Part shown: positions 30,971 to 38,158 of the stretch, in pieces
How the letters are laid out: each line of letters opens with the position of its first letter
How positions within the stretch are numbered: the first letter of the stretch is position 1
Made by a program: the position numbers and the translations under genes
Notes under the pieces: generated by a model
The model's database searches: none
Told to the model about the DNA's origin: nothing
What the model saw: only the letters and a program-made list of their open reading frames with translations
NCBI GenBank assembly: GCA_016788485.1
Contig: JAEUSV010000135.1
Span: 1-39,046 of the forward strand
DNA length: 39,046 bases
Source: Flavobacteriales bacterium
Lineage (GTDB): Bacteria > Bacteroidota > Bacteroidia > Flavobacteriales_F > PHOS-HE28
Reading direction: 5' to 3'

Positions 30971-31956
30971 CGGATGATGGCGATGGAACCGGTATAGGGA
31001 GCGGACCGCCCCTTGACCTCGTTGAGCTCGATGTGCCAGTAATAGGTGCCCGTGGGCAGCGGGGACCCGTTGCGTGTGCCATCGAAGGGCTCGCGGTAAC
31101 CTGTGCTCGTGAACACGCGCTGCCCCCAGCGATCGTAGATGTTCACCAGGCAGCCCGGATACTGCCCCAGCTGCGGGATCTCCCACGTGTCGTTGGCGCC
31201 GTCGCCGTTGGGCGTGATCGCGTTCACCGGTTCGATCAGGCGCCGCACCTCCACCGTCAACTGGTCCGTGTAGGTGCAGCCGTTGATGGTGGTGGTCACC
31301 GTGTACGTGGTGGTCTCCGTGGGCTGCGCGATGGGATCGGGGATGTTGTCGCCGCTGAGCCCGCTATTGGGGGTCCAGAGGTAGGTGGTGCCCCCGGTGG
31401 CCTGCAGCTGCACGTTGTCGCCCTCGGCGATCTCCTCGTCGGGACCCGCATCGAACTCCACGTTCACCACGTCCACGCCCGGTCCGCTCACCTCGATGCC
31501 GAAGTCGCACTGCGCAGGGATGGTGGCCCCGCCGTTCGCCGCGCCGGCCACGATGACCCAGTACTGCGTGTTGGGGGCAAGAGGGCCTGCGGAGGCGGTG
31601 AAGTCGCTGGTGCCCGACTGGCAGGCCGAGGCCGCGCTGAAGGAGCCCGGGGTGCAGCTGCCGTCGCCGCTCAAAACCACCACGCTCAGTTCATCGTCCA
31701 TGCCGGTCACGGCCGGGCAGTTGATGCCCGTGATGGCGATGCCCACCAGGCCGCCCTGGCTGTTGGTGGTGAAGGTGTACCACAGCACATTGCCCGTACC
31801 GGGGCAGAAGCCCGGCCAGCCCGTGGCGCCCGTGTTGTTGCCCGTGATGCCCTGCTGCGCGCAGAGCGAGGCGGCCGTGCTGCAGTCGTCGTTCGGCGGC
31901 TGTGCGCGCACCACGACCACCAAGGCCAGGAAGAGGAGCAGGAGCAACGGTCGCAT
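30967..31956 (-). CDS. Short T9SS type B cargo protein with PKD-like domain
   Basis: This 329-residue protein starts at the ATG giving the signal peptide MRPLLLLLFLALVVVVRAQ. An N-terminal cysteine-containing beta domain opens PPNDDCSTAASLC, a type common in secreted Bacteroidota proteins. A PKD/Ig-like domain (about 175-245: DAGPDEEIAEGDNVQLQATG, TYLWTPNSG, TTTINGCTYTDQLTV) and a type B sorting domain (about 247-329: ITPNGDGANDTWEI, YDRWGQRVF, PTGTYYWHI, TGSIAIIR) follow. It heads the T9SS locus. It is an order of magnitude shorter than the two other type B cargos, so it may be a cap, base or accessory subunit instead of a stalk (inference). Confidence 0.9.
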   Translation of the reverse strand: MRPLLLLLFLALVVVVRAQPPNDDCSTAASLCAQQGITGNNTGATGWPGFCPGTGNVLWYTFTTNSQGGLVGIAITGINCPAVTGMDDELSVVVLSGDGSCTPGSFSAASACQSGTSDFTASAGPLAPNTQYWVIVAGAANGGATIPAQCDFGIEVSGPGVDVVNVEFDAGPDEEIAEGDNVQLQATGGTTYLWTPNSGLSGDNIPDPIAQPTETTTYTVTTTINGCTYTDQLTVEVRRLIEPVNAITPNGDGANDTWEIPQLGQYPGCLVNIYDRWGQRVFTSTGYREPFDGTRNGSPLPTGTYYWHIELNEVKGRSAPYTGSIAIIR

Positions 31957-32114
31957 CGCACGATCACCGGGTGCGCGCAAAGCGCACGCACGGCGCAGCC
32001 GAAGGTAGACGGGGCCCCTGCGGCGCTTTCCGCTGTGAATGCGGCAGTTACGCACAGCGCTGTGTTGGACCCGCGCCTTGGCCCGCAATCGCTATCCTTG
32101 CCGACGCGCCGCCC
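31957..32114 (+). promoter_or_regulatory. Divergent intergenic region with nested palindromes
   Basis: This 158-nt region must hold promoters for both the T9SS locus (minus) and the FkbM gene (plus). It contains a perfect 12-nt palindrome CACAGCGCTGTG (32053-32064), a further CGCTGTG half-site at 32031-32037, and a short hairpin GTGCGC-N5-GCGCAC (31971-31987) in the T9SS leader. The best -7-like boxes are TACCTTCG on the minus strand (32000-32007) and TATCCTTG on the plus strand (32093-32100). Neither has a well-placed TTG, so exact promoter assignment is weak. Confidence 0.4.
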
Positions 32115-32939
32115 ATGTTCCAACACATCCGCCGCACCATCCAGCAGGAGCTGCTGGCCCGCCGCTCCGGCACCGACGCCGCTGAGCGCAAGGCCTTCGC
32201 GCGCACGCTCCACCGGCTCGATGCCGCGATGCGTGGCGACGCGAAGCAGGAGGTGGTGACCGTGCCCATCATGGACCGCCCCATGCAGGGCTTCAGTGCA
32301 GGCACCCTTTACTACCTCTTCCGCGAGGTGTTCCTGGAGCACGGCTACCGCTTCAGCTGCGAGCGGCCCGACCCCGTGGTGATCGACCTGGGCGCCAACA
32401 TCGGCTTCGCCACGCTCTACTTCAAGCTCCACCATCCACGCGCCATCATCCACGCCTACGAGGCCAACCCGCACGTGGCACGGCTGCTGCGCGCGAACGT
32501 CGCCGCCAACCACCTCGCCGATGTCACCGTGCACGAGGAGGCGGTGAGCGACCGCGATGGCACGCTCACCTTCCACATCAGCGATGACCCGGGCACCCTC
32601 ATGGGCTCGGTGGATCCCGCCCGCGGAGGTGGTTCGGCGCTCACCGTGAAAGCGGTCCGGCTGTCGACCCTGCTGGGTAAGCTCGACCGCATCGATGCGG
32701 TGAAGATGGACATCGAGGGAGGTGAATGGGCCGTGCTCGACGACCTGCTCAACAGCGGCCAGTTCGCCCGGCCCAAGCGTTACCTCATCGAGTACCACCA
32801 CCAGATCGGCAGCGAGGCACCGCGCCTTTCGGCCTTCCTGAAGCCTTTCGAGGAGGCGGGCTACCGCTACCAGGTCGCGGCGCGCACGCGCGGCATCACC
32901 GATTTCCAGGACCTGCTCATCCACGCCCAGCGCGATTGA
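32115..32939 (+). CDS. FkbM-family methyltransferase
   Basis: This 274-residue cytosolic protein has the SAM-binding motif I V88-V-I-D-L-G-A-N95 followed by IGFATLYF, then IIHAYEANPHVARLL (motif II region), and VKMDIEGGEWAVL near residue 200, all characteristic of the FkbM family. FkbM enzymes O-methylate hydroxyls of small molecules or sugars and are common in surface-polysaccharide and glycan gene sets. The substrate here is unknown. The ATG at 32115 gives the usual family length. It is transcribed divergently from the T9SS adhesin locus across a 158-nt region. Confidence 0.9.
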   Translation: MFQHIRRTIQQELLARRSGTDAAERKAFARTLHRLDAAMRGDAKQEVVTVPIMDRPMQGFSAGTLYYLFREVFLEHGYRFSCERPDPVVIDLGANIGFATLYFKLHHPRAIIHAYEANPHVARLLRANVAANHLADVTVHEEAVSDRDGTLTFHISDDPGTLMGSVDPARGGGSALTVKAVRLSTLLGKLDRIDAVKMDIEGGEWAVLDDLLNSGQFARPKRYLIEYHHQIGSEAPRLSAFLKPFEEAGYRYQVAARTRGITDFQDLLIHAQRD

Positions 32940-32956
32940 GCGACCTCGCACCGCCT

Positions 32957-33031
32957 TGGTGACCCCACCAGGAATCGAACCTGGATCAAGAGTTTAGGAA
33001 ACTCCTATTCTATCCGTTGAACTATGGGGTC
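32957..33031 (-). tRNA. tRNA-Arg (anticodon CCT), CCA encoded
   Basis: The minus strand folds as a cloverleaf with acceptor GACCCCA/TGGGGTC, discriminator A, anticodon stem GGAGT/ACTCT around TTCCTAA (anticodon CCT), and T arm CCAGG-TTCGATT-CCTGG. The bases after the discriminator are CCA, so unlike the tRNA-Gln in this window the 3' end is genomically encoded or matches by chance. Confidence 0.95.
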
Positions 33032-33059
33032 CGGCGCCACGCTGCCGTGGAGCGGCCGC

Positions 33060-33067
33060 AAAAGTAG
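33060..33067 (-). promoter_or_regulatory. -7 element upstream of tRNA-Arg
   Basis: TACTTTTG on the minus strand matches TAnnTTTG exactly and equals the octamer in front of tRNA-Gln. It lies 29 nt upstream of the mature tRNA. A TTG at -33 is replaced by TTC at 33088-33090 (20-nt spacer). Confidence 0.6.
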
Positions 33068-33072
33068 CCCCT

Positions 33073-33102
33073 TGGCCGTTCCGGGCGAACCGCTAGCTTC
33101 AA
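33073..33102 (+). promoter_or_regulatory. Weak candidate promoter of the subtilase gene
   Basis: TTG (33073-33075) is followed after 19 nt by TAGCTTCA (33095-33102), which keeps TA and TT of the Bacteroidota -7 box but differs at its last two positions. It lies 18 nt before the ATG at 33121 and overlaps, on the other strand, the upstream region of tRNA-Arg. Confidence 0.3.
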
Positions 33103-33120
33103 GCCGCCAACCCATCACCC

Positions 33121-34665
33121 ATGAAGAAGCTCCTCCCTCTTCTCGCCCTGCTCCTGCTCACCACCTGCAAGCGCGAGCCCGTTGGACCTGATACGCCGGC
33201 TACCGCCGATGGCAACGTGCTGCAGGAGCGCACCGACCCCGTGCCCGTCCCGCAGGGCGATCCGCTCACACGCGAGCAGCTCGACGCCCTGGTGATCGGC
33301 AAGCTGGAGCGCGAGAACGACTTCCGCTGGGACATGGTGGACCTGCTCACGCTGTGGAGCGCCGTGCAGTACAATGACCATAGCGTCTCCATCGGCTACA
33401 AGCCCGCACACCTGGCCGATATCGACGGGATCATCCACACGGTGAACGTGCAGGCCGGAGAATGGAAGGCCGTGCATGATGCCCTGATCCGGTTGGTGCT
33501 CGACGACTTGAACGCCCGCTCGGTAAAGCCGGTGACGCTCGCCGACATCCTGGTGGAGGACGACCCCGTGCTGCCGGTGATCACCCTGCGCCTCACCGAC
33601 CGCGAGGTGCTCACCCGCCTGCACAACCTGGTGAACGTGCGTTACCTGGAACCCCTGGACTATTGGCCGGCCGTGGCCTCCGATGACCGCAGCACCAGCG
33701 GCTGCAGCCCGAGCACCTACGCGCTCAACGCCGCCGACCACACGACCATCACCCCCAACGCGAAGCTGCCCTGGAACTTCAACAACCACGGCATCCCGGG
33801 CGCGTGGACGGCCGCCCAGGGCCAGGGCATCACCGTGGGGGTGATCGATGCCGGGCTGAGCTCCGCGCAACCCTACATCGGCAGCGCGTTCAACGATGGC
33901 GACAGCAATGTGGGCCGCACCTTCACCGCATCGGCCACCCTGGGCTCCTCGGCCTACACCACCTGCTCGCACGGCACCGCCATGGCAGGCCAGGCCGTTG
34001 GACCACGCAACAACGGCGGCGCCAGCACAGGCGTGGCCTACCGCAGCAACCTGCGCTTCGTGCGCGCCAGCGAGGACGTGGTGCTCGACAAGAGCAGCGA
34101 GCGCACCGCGGTGAAGAACGCGTTCACCGTGCTGGGTGACGACCCCAGCGTGCGCGTGATCAGCATCAGCCTGGGCACACCCTTCAGCTACAGCGTGCTC
34201 AGCGATGGCGTGAACTACGCCACCGGCAAGGGCAAGCTGATCCTCGCCGCCGGCGGCACCAGCTTCAGCTGGACCAGCTGGTGGGGCGTGATCTACCCGG
34301 CGGCGTACAGCAACTGCGTGGCGGTGACCGGTGTGAAGGAGAACGGCGGGAAATGTTCCAGCTGCCACGACGGATCGCAGATCGACCTCACCATCTGCAT
34401 GGAGCGCAACAGCGACAGCAACCGGAACTCCCTGTCGTTGTCGCCGAGCGGTGCAACGCCCAGCTACATCGGCGGAAGCAGCAGCGCCACCGCCACCGCC
34501 GCAGGCATCGCCGCCCTGGTATGGAGCGCCAAGCCCACGGCCACGCGCGCCCAGGTGCTCACCTGCCTCACCAGCACCGCCCAGTTCGCCGGTGCGCCCA
34601 GCGGGTCCAAAGGTTTCGGCAACATCAACGCCCAGGCAGCGGTCAGCGCGGCAGCAGCGTTATAG
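33121..34665 (+). CDS. S8 subtilisin-like serine peptidase, probable lipoprotein
   Basis: This 514-residue protein begins with a hydrophobic signal and a lipobox-like LLTTC with C16, so it is probably a lipoprotein, though threonine before the cysteine is unusual. Residues about 17-215 are a propeptide-like or unknown region. The catalytic domain shows Asp in GVID243AG, His in CSH284GTAMAG, and Ser in the G452-S-S454-S-A-T box, the subtilase triad in the usual order. The oxyanion-hole motif, normally A-A-G-N, reads A376-A-G-G379 here, replacing the asparagine. Cysteines in the catalytic domain (KCSSCHDG, TICME) suggest disulfides in an exported protein. No type A or B sorting domain is present at its C-terminus, unlike its downstream neighbours. 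It is flanked by tRNA-Arg (opposite strand) and a T9SS cargo gene 111 nt downstream. Confidence 0.9.
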   Translation: MKKLLPLLALLLLTTCKREPVGPDTPATADGNVLQERTDPVPVPQGDPLTREQLDALVIGKLERENDFRWDMVDLLTLWSAVQYNDHSVSIGYKPAHLADIDGIIHTVNVQAGEWKAVHDALIRLVLDDLNARSVKPVTLADILVEDDPVLPVITLRLTDREVLTRLHNLVNVRYLEPLDYWPAVASDDRSTSGCSPSTYALNAADHTTITPNAKLPWNFNNHGIPGAWTAAQGQGITVGVIDAGLSSAQPYIGSAFNDGDSNVGRTFTASATLGSSAYTTCSHGTAMAGQAVGPRNNGGASTGVAYRSNLRFVRASEDVVLDKSSERTAVKNAFTVLGDDPSVRVISISLGTPFSYSVLSDGVNYATGKGKLILAAGGTSFSWTSWWGVIYPAAYSNCVAVTGVKENGGKCSSCHDGSQIDLTICMERNSDSNRNSLSLSPSGATPSYIGGSSSATATAAGIAALVWSAKPTATRAQVLTCLTSTAQFAGAPSGSKGFGNINAQAAVSAAAAL

Positions 34666-34726
34666 GAAGGAGGGCCTGCGGCCTTCGATCTCAGGACGAC
34701 GAACGCTCGCCCCTGATCGACCTGCC

Positions 34727-34758
34727 TTGACCAAGCCCCGACGAACACAGTAAATTTC
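34727..34758 (+). promoter_or_regulatory. Candidate promoter of the Ig-like T9SS cargo gene
   Basis: TTG (34727-34729) is followed after 21 nt by TAAATTTC (34751-34758), one base off TAnnTTTG, in an AT-richer patch than its surroundings. It ends 18 nt before the ATG at 34777. Confidence 0.45.
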
Positions 34759-34776
34759 CACACCAAGATCGCTCAC

Positions 34777-37098
34777 ATGAGGTTCACTACGCTTCCCCTT
34801 GCGCTCGCGCTCGTGTTGCCCGCCACCGCCCAGGTGACCATCGGCCAGAATGAAATGCCCCATGCCGGTGATGACCTGCTCCGCACCCGCGCGGCCAACC
34901 TGACCGCGAACTATGCGCCCACCGGGCCCAACTTCACCTGGAACTTCGCCAACCTCAACTCCGCGGCGCAAGAGACCCGGAGCTACCAGACGGTCTCCTC
35001 CACCAACCCGGTGTACGCCTTGCTGTACATCGACCTGTTCTTCAACCCCAACCGCGCCAACCACGCCACGGACGGGGTGGACATCCCCTTCAACCAGCTG
35101 CTGCCCATCAGCAACCCTTACACGTTCTACTACCACAGCAGCACGCAGTACCGCAAGGTGGGGTACGGCGCCGAGATCTCCGGCCTGCCGGTGCCCATCA
35201 CCTTCGCGCAGCAGGACGTGGTGTACGAGCTGCCGCTGAACTTCGGTGACCAGAGCGTATCCAATTCGGCCTACCAGCTCAACGTGCCCAATCTGGCGTA
35301 CTACGGCTATGCCCAGACCCGCACCAACGATGTGGACGGCTGGGGCAGCATCACCACGCCGGCCGGCACCTTCGACGTGCTGCGCGTGCACACCATCCTC
35401 GCCGGGCGCGACAGCATCAACCTCGACACCCTCAGCCTCGGCTTCGCCATCGACCGTCCCGTGGTGCATGAGTACAAGTGGCTGGCCCCAGGCCTCCGTG
35501 TTCCCGTGCTGCAGATCAACACCACCGAGCTGTTCGGGACCCAGGTGGTGACGGAGATCTGGTTCTATGACGAGCCGCGCAGCGTGGACGTGGTGCAGCC
35601 GCTGCCGACCGTGCTCTGCGCCGGCGTGCCCTACACGCTCACCTACGACGAGAACGGGTCATACAACCCCGGCAGCTTCCTGATCCCCGCCAACACCTTC
35701 ACGGCGCAGCTGAGCGATGCCGCCGGCGACTTCACCAATGCCGTGAACATCGGTTCGGTGAACGCCACACAGTCCGGTACGATCAGCATCACCATCCCGG
35801 CCAACACGCCCCCGGGCACCGGTTACCGCATCCGGGTGAACGCCAGCAGCCCCGCCACCACGGGCAACGACAACGGCCTCGACATCACCATCCAGCCGGG
35901 CTCTCTGCCGGTGGCCACCGCCAGTGCGGGCGGCAACACCACCTTCTGCGATGGTGACAGCGTGCTGCTGAGCGCCGCCATCGACCCGGCCTATACCTAT
36001 CAGTGGCTGGTCGACGGCAGCGCCGTGGGCGGCGCCACCGCTGCGGACCTGCAGGCCGGCACCGGCGGCACCTACACCGTGGTCGTGACCAATGTGTGCG
36101 GCAATGACACCAGCGCCGGCATCGATGTCACCGTCGACCCGCTTCCCACGCACACGCTCGACCAGGTGGCCTACGCCGCCTGTGACGGAGCCTCGGCCAC
36201 GCTCACGGCGATCGACCAGTCGGGCATCGGCAACCTGGGCTACCAATGGACCCTCGACGGTAACGCGATCCCCGGGGCCGACCAGCCCACGCTGAGCGCC
36301 TCGACCGCCGGGGACTACGCGGTGGTGGTGACGGCCCAGCTGACCGGCTGCTCCTTCACCACGGCCAGCGCGCCCCTCACCCTTGAACCCACGCCCGTGG
36401 TGAGCGCTACCGCACAGGGCCCCACCTCCTTCTGCGACGGCGGTTCGGTCGTGCTTGATGCCGGCAACGACCCCGGCCTCAGCTACCAGTGGTTCCTGAA
36501 CGGCGACACGCTCAGTGGCGCCACGGCCGGCACGCTCACGGCCGATTCCACCGGCACCTATACCGTGGTGGCCACCAGCACGGCGGGATGCACCTCCGCA
36601 CCCTCGGCCGGTGTGGACGTGACCGAGAACCCCATCCCGACCGCCCCGGTGATCACACAGGGCAGCGACACGCTCTACGCCAGCGGCACCGGCGACTTCC
36701 AGTGGTACCTCTTCGGCTCGCCGCTGGCCGGCTCCACCGACAGCTTCATCGAGACCGCCACCAGCGGCGACTACACGGTGATGGTGACGGACAGCAACGG
36801 CTGCAGCGCCACCAGCGATCCGTACACCTACATCGCCACGGGCATCGCGACCGCCCAGGCGGTGGTGTTCAATGTGTACCCGAACCCGGGCGATGGCCTC
36901 TTCACCGTGAGCCTGCCCGGATCGACCTTCGCCGGCGACCGCTACCAGGTGCTTGACGTTACCGGACAGGTGGTGATGCAGGGCCGCCCCGGCGATCGCC
37001 TCACCGTGCTCGACCTAACGGACCGTGCCCCCGGCGTGTATTTCCTCCAGCTCGTTCATGGCGGAGCCACGCACGTGGAGCGCCTGGTGAAGCGCTGA
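34777..37098 (+). CDS. T9SS type A cargo with Ig-like repeats
   Basis: This 773-residue exported protein has a signal peptide (MRFTTLPLALALVLPATA), an N-terminal domain of about 250 residues that I do not recognise (rich in tyrosine, with PAGTFDVLRVHT), and an Ig-like segment at about 275-370. About three to four Ig-like domains follow (about 380-680), each with a cysteine early (TFCDGDSV, AACDGAS, SFCDGGSV), a Y-Q-W core and a TYTVV strand. The last ~85 residues are a type A (Por) sorting domain: NVYPNPGDGLFTV, YQVLDVTGQVV, APGVYFLQL, then a basic end. Such proteins cross the outer membrane by the T9SS and are attached to the surface or released. Unlike the type B cargos in this window it has no PorP/SprF partner gene. 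A strong terminator follows. Confidence 0.9.
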   Translation: MRFTTLPLALALVLPATAQVTIGQNEMPHAGDDLLRTRAANLTANYAPTGPNFTWNFANLNSAAQETRSYQTVSSTNPVYALLYIDLFFNPNRANHATDGVDIPFNQLLPISNPYTFYYHSSTQYRKVGYGAEISGLPVPITFAQQDVVYELPLNFGDQSVSNSAYQLNVPNLAYYGYAQTRTNDVDGWGSITTPAGTFDVLRVHTILAGRDSINLDTLSLGFAIDRPVVHEYKWLAPGLRVPVLQINTTELFGTQVVTEIWFYDEPRSVDVVQPLPTVLCAGVPYTLTYDENGSYNPGSFLIPANTFTAQLSDAAGDFTNAVNIGSVNATQSGTISITIPANTPPGTGYRIRVNASSPATTGNDNGLDITIQPGSLPVATASAGGNTTFCDGDSVLLSAAIDPAYTYQWLVDGSAVGGATAADLQAGTGGTYTVVVTNVCGNDTSAGIDVTVDPLPTHTLDQVAYAACDGASATLTAIDQSGIGNLGYQWTLDGNAIPGADQPTLSASTAGDYAVVVTAQLTGCSFTTASAPLTLEPTPVVSATAQGPTSFCDGGSVVLDAGNDPGLSYQWFLNGDTLSGATAGTLTADSTGTYTVVATSTAGCTSAPSAGVDVTENPIPTAPVITQGSDTLYASGTGDFQWYLFGSPLAGSTDSFIETATSGDYTVMVTDSNGCSATSDPYTYIATGIATAQAVVFNVYPNPGDGLFTVSLPGSTFAGDRYQVLDVTGQVVMQGRPGDRLTVLDLTDRAPGVYFLQLVHGGATHVERLVKR

Positions 37099-37113
37099 GC
37101 CCGCGATACTCCT

Positions 37114-37149
37114 GGAAAGGCCCGGTCATGGGACCGGGCCTTTCCTTTT
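37114..37149 (+). terminator. Rho-independent terminator after the Ig-like cargo gene
   Basis: A perfect 14-bp inverted repeat (GGAAAGGCCCGGTC / GACCGGGCCTTTCC) with a 4-nt ATGG loop is followed directly by TTTT. It lies 16 nt after the stop codon and is the clearest intrinsic terminator in the window. Confidence 0.92.
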
Positions 37150-37199
37150 CCAGCCCATGCCGCCTCATCCTGAACACTGACCGGTCCGTCCGCGTTGTG

Positions 37200-37231
37200 T
37201 TGACCAGTGCCTCCACCGCTCCGTAGCCTTG
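37200..37231 (+). promoter_or_regulatory. Candidate promoter of the Reelin-like cargo gene
   Basis: TTG (37200-37202) precedes TAGCCTTG (37224-37231) by 21 nt; the -7 box is one base off TAnnTTTG. It lies 35 nt before the ATG and after the terminator of the preceding gene, so this gene is likely a separate transcript. Confidence 0.4.
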
Positions 37232-37266
37232 GACACCGGACGGAACCGACGTCAAGACCAGCGACC

Positions 37267-38121
37267 ATGCTCAAGCGAATCACCTTCCTTTCAAGCACCT
37301 TGCTGCTGACCCTGCTGCTCACCAGCGGTGTGCTCAGCGACAACGGCAAGGCCGGCAAGACCGGCTCCCCCGGCGAGCTCACCTGCGTGGACTGCCACAA
37401 CAACTTCAGCCTGGGTGCTGGAGGTGGTTCCATCGGGCTCAGCTCCACGAACATGACGAACTGGGAGTACGTGCCCGGCACCACCTACCACATGATCGCC
37501 ACGGTGTCGCGCACGGGCACCAACCTGTTCGGCATCGGCTTGGAGTGCCTCACCTCCACCAACACGAACGCGGGCACGCTCACCATCACGAACACGTCCA
37601 CCTCCATCAAGAACGCCACGGTGAACGCCGTATCGCGCCGCAACGTGGTGCACACCCTCAACGGTGGCGCCTCCGCCAACAGCAAGGCCTTCGCGTTCGA
37701 CTGGGTGGCCCCCGGCACCAACATCGGCAACGTCACGTTCTACTACTCCGGCGTGGCCGCCAACGGTGATGGCAACGAGGAGATCGGCGACTATGTGTAC
37801 GCCGGCAGCCAGGTGGTGACCCCCGCCATCAGCACCGGCATCACCGAACTGGAGCCGGGCGTGGACGTGAGCGTGTACCCGAACCCCGCCACCGACCTGG
37901 TGCGTGTGGACTATGCGCTGAGCGATGCCGTGGATGTGGAGATCACCCTGTTCGATGCGCAGGGGCGCATGGCAGGACAGCTGGTGAACGCCAAGCGCCA
38001 GCCCGGCCGCCACAGCGAGATGATCGGCGACCTCGGTCGCTTCGCCAGCGGCACCTACACCCTGCGCGCCCGCCTGGGCGACCGCTCGGTGGAGCGCCGC
38101 ATCGTGCTCGGCACGAACTGA
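37267..38121 (+). CDS. Reelin-like (choice-of-anchor V type) T9SS type A cargo with CxxCH
   Basis: This 284-residue protein has an N-terminal signal (MLKRITFLSSTLLLTLLLTS), then GSPGELTC40VDCH44NNF, a CxxCH motif at the front of a beta-rich domain (about 35-190) resembling the Reelin-type domain of choice-of-anchor V proteins, in which a TGAPGE-x-TCxxCH opening is common. The last ~80 residues are a type A sorting domain (VSVYPNPATDLVRVDY, ITLFDAQGRM, ASGTYTLRARL, RRIVL). CxxCH can bind c-type haem, but whether it does so in this family is not known. The start at 37267 is chosen for the signal peptide; the frame is open upstream. It converges on metG with a 37-nt gap. Confidence 0.88.
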   Translation: MLKRITFLSSTLLLTLLLTSGVLSDNGKAGKTGSPGELTCVDCHNNFSLGAGGGSIGLSSTNMTNWEYVPGTTYHMIATVSRTGTNLFGIGLECLTSTNTNAGTLTITNTSTSIKNATVNAVSRRNVVHTLNGGASANSKAFAFDWVAPGTNIGNVTFYYSGVAANGDGNEEIGDYVYAGSQVVTPAISTGITELEPGVDVSVYPNPATDLVRVDYALSDAVDVEITLFDAQGRMAGQLVNAKRQPGRHSEMIGDLGRFASGTYTLRARLGDRSVERRIVLGTN

Positions 38122-38158
38122 TCCTTCGGACGAACGTCGGGCCCGGCCGTGGGGATGC

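Noticed and set aside
34668..34690. Possible hairpin after the subtilase gene
   Set aside because: Only short 4-5 bp stems (GAAGG/CCTTC or GGCC/GGCC) compete with each other and no T run follows.
38122..38158. Terminator between the Reelin-like cargo gene and metG
   Set aside because: The region contains only a short GGGCCC palindrome without an adequate stem or T run.
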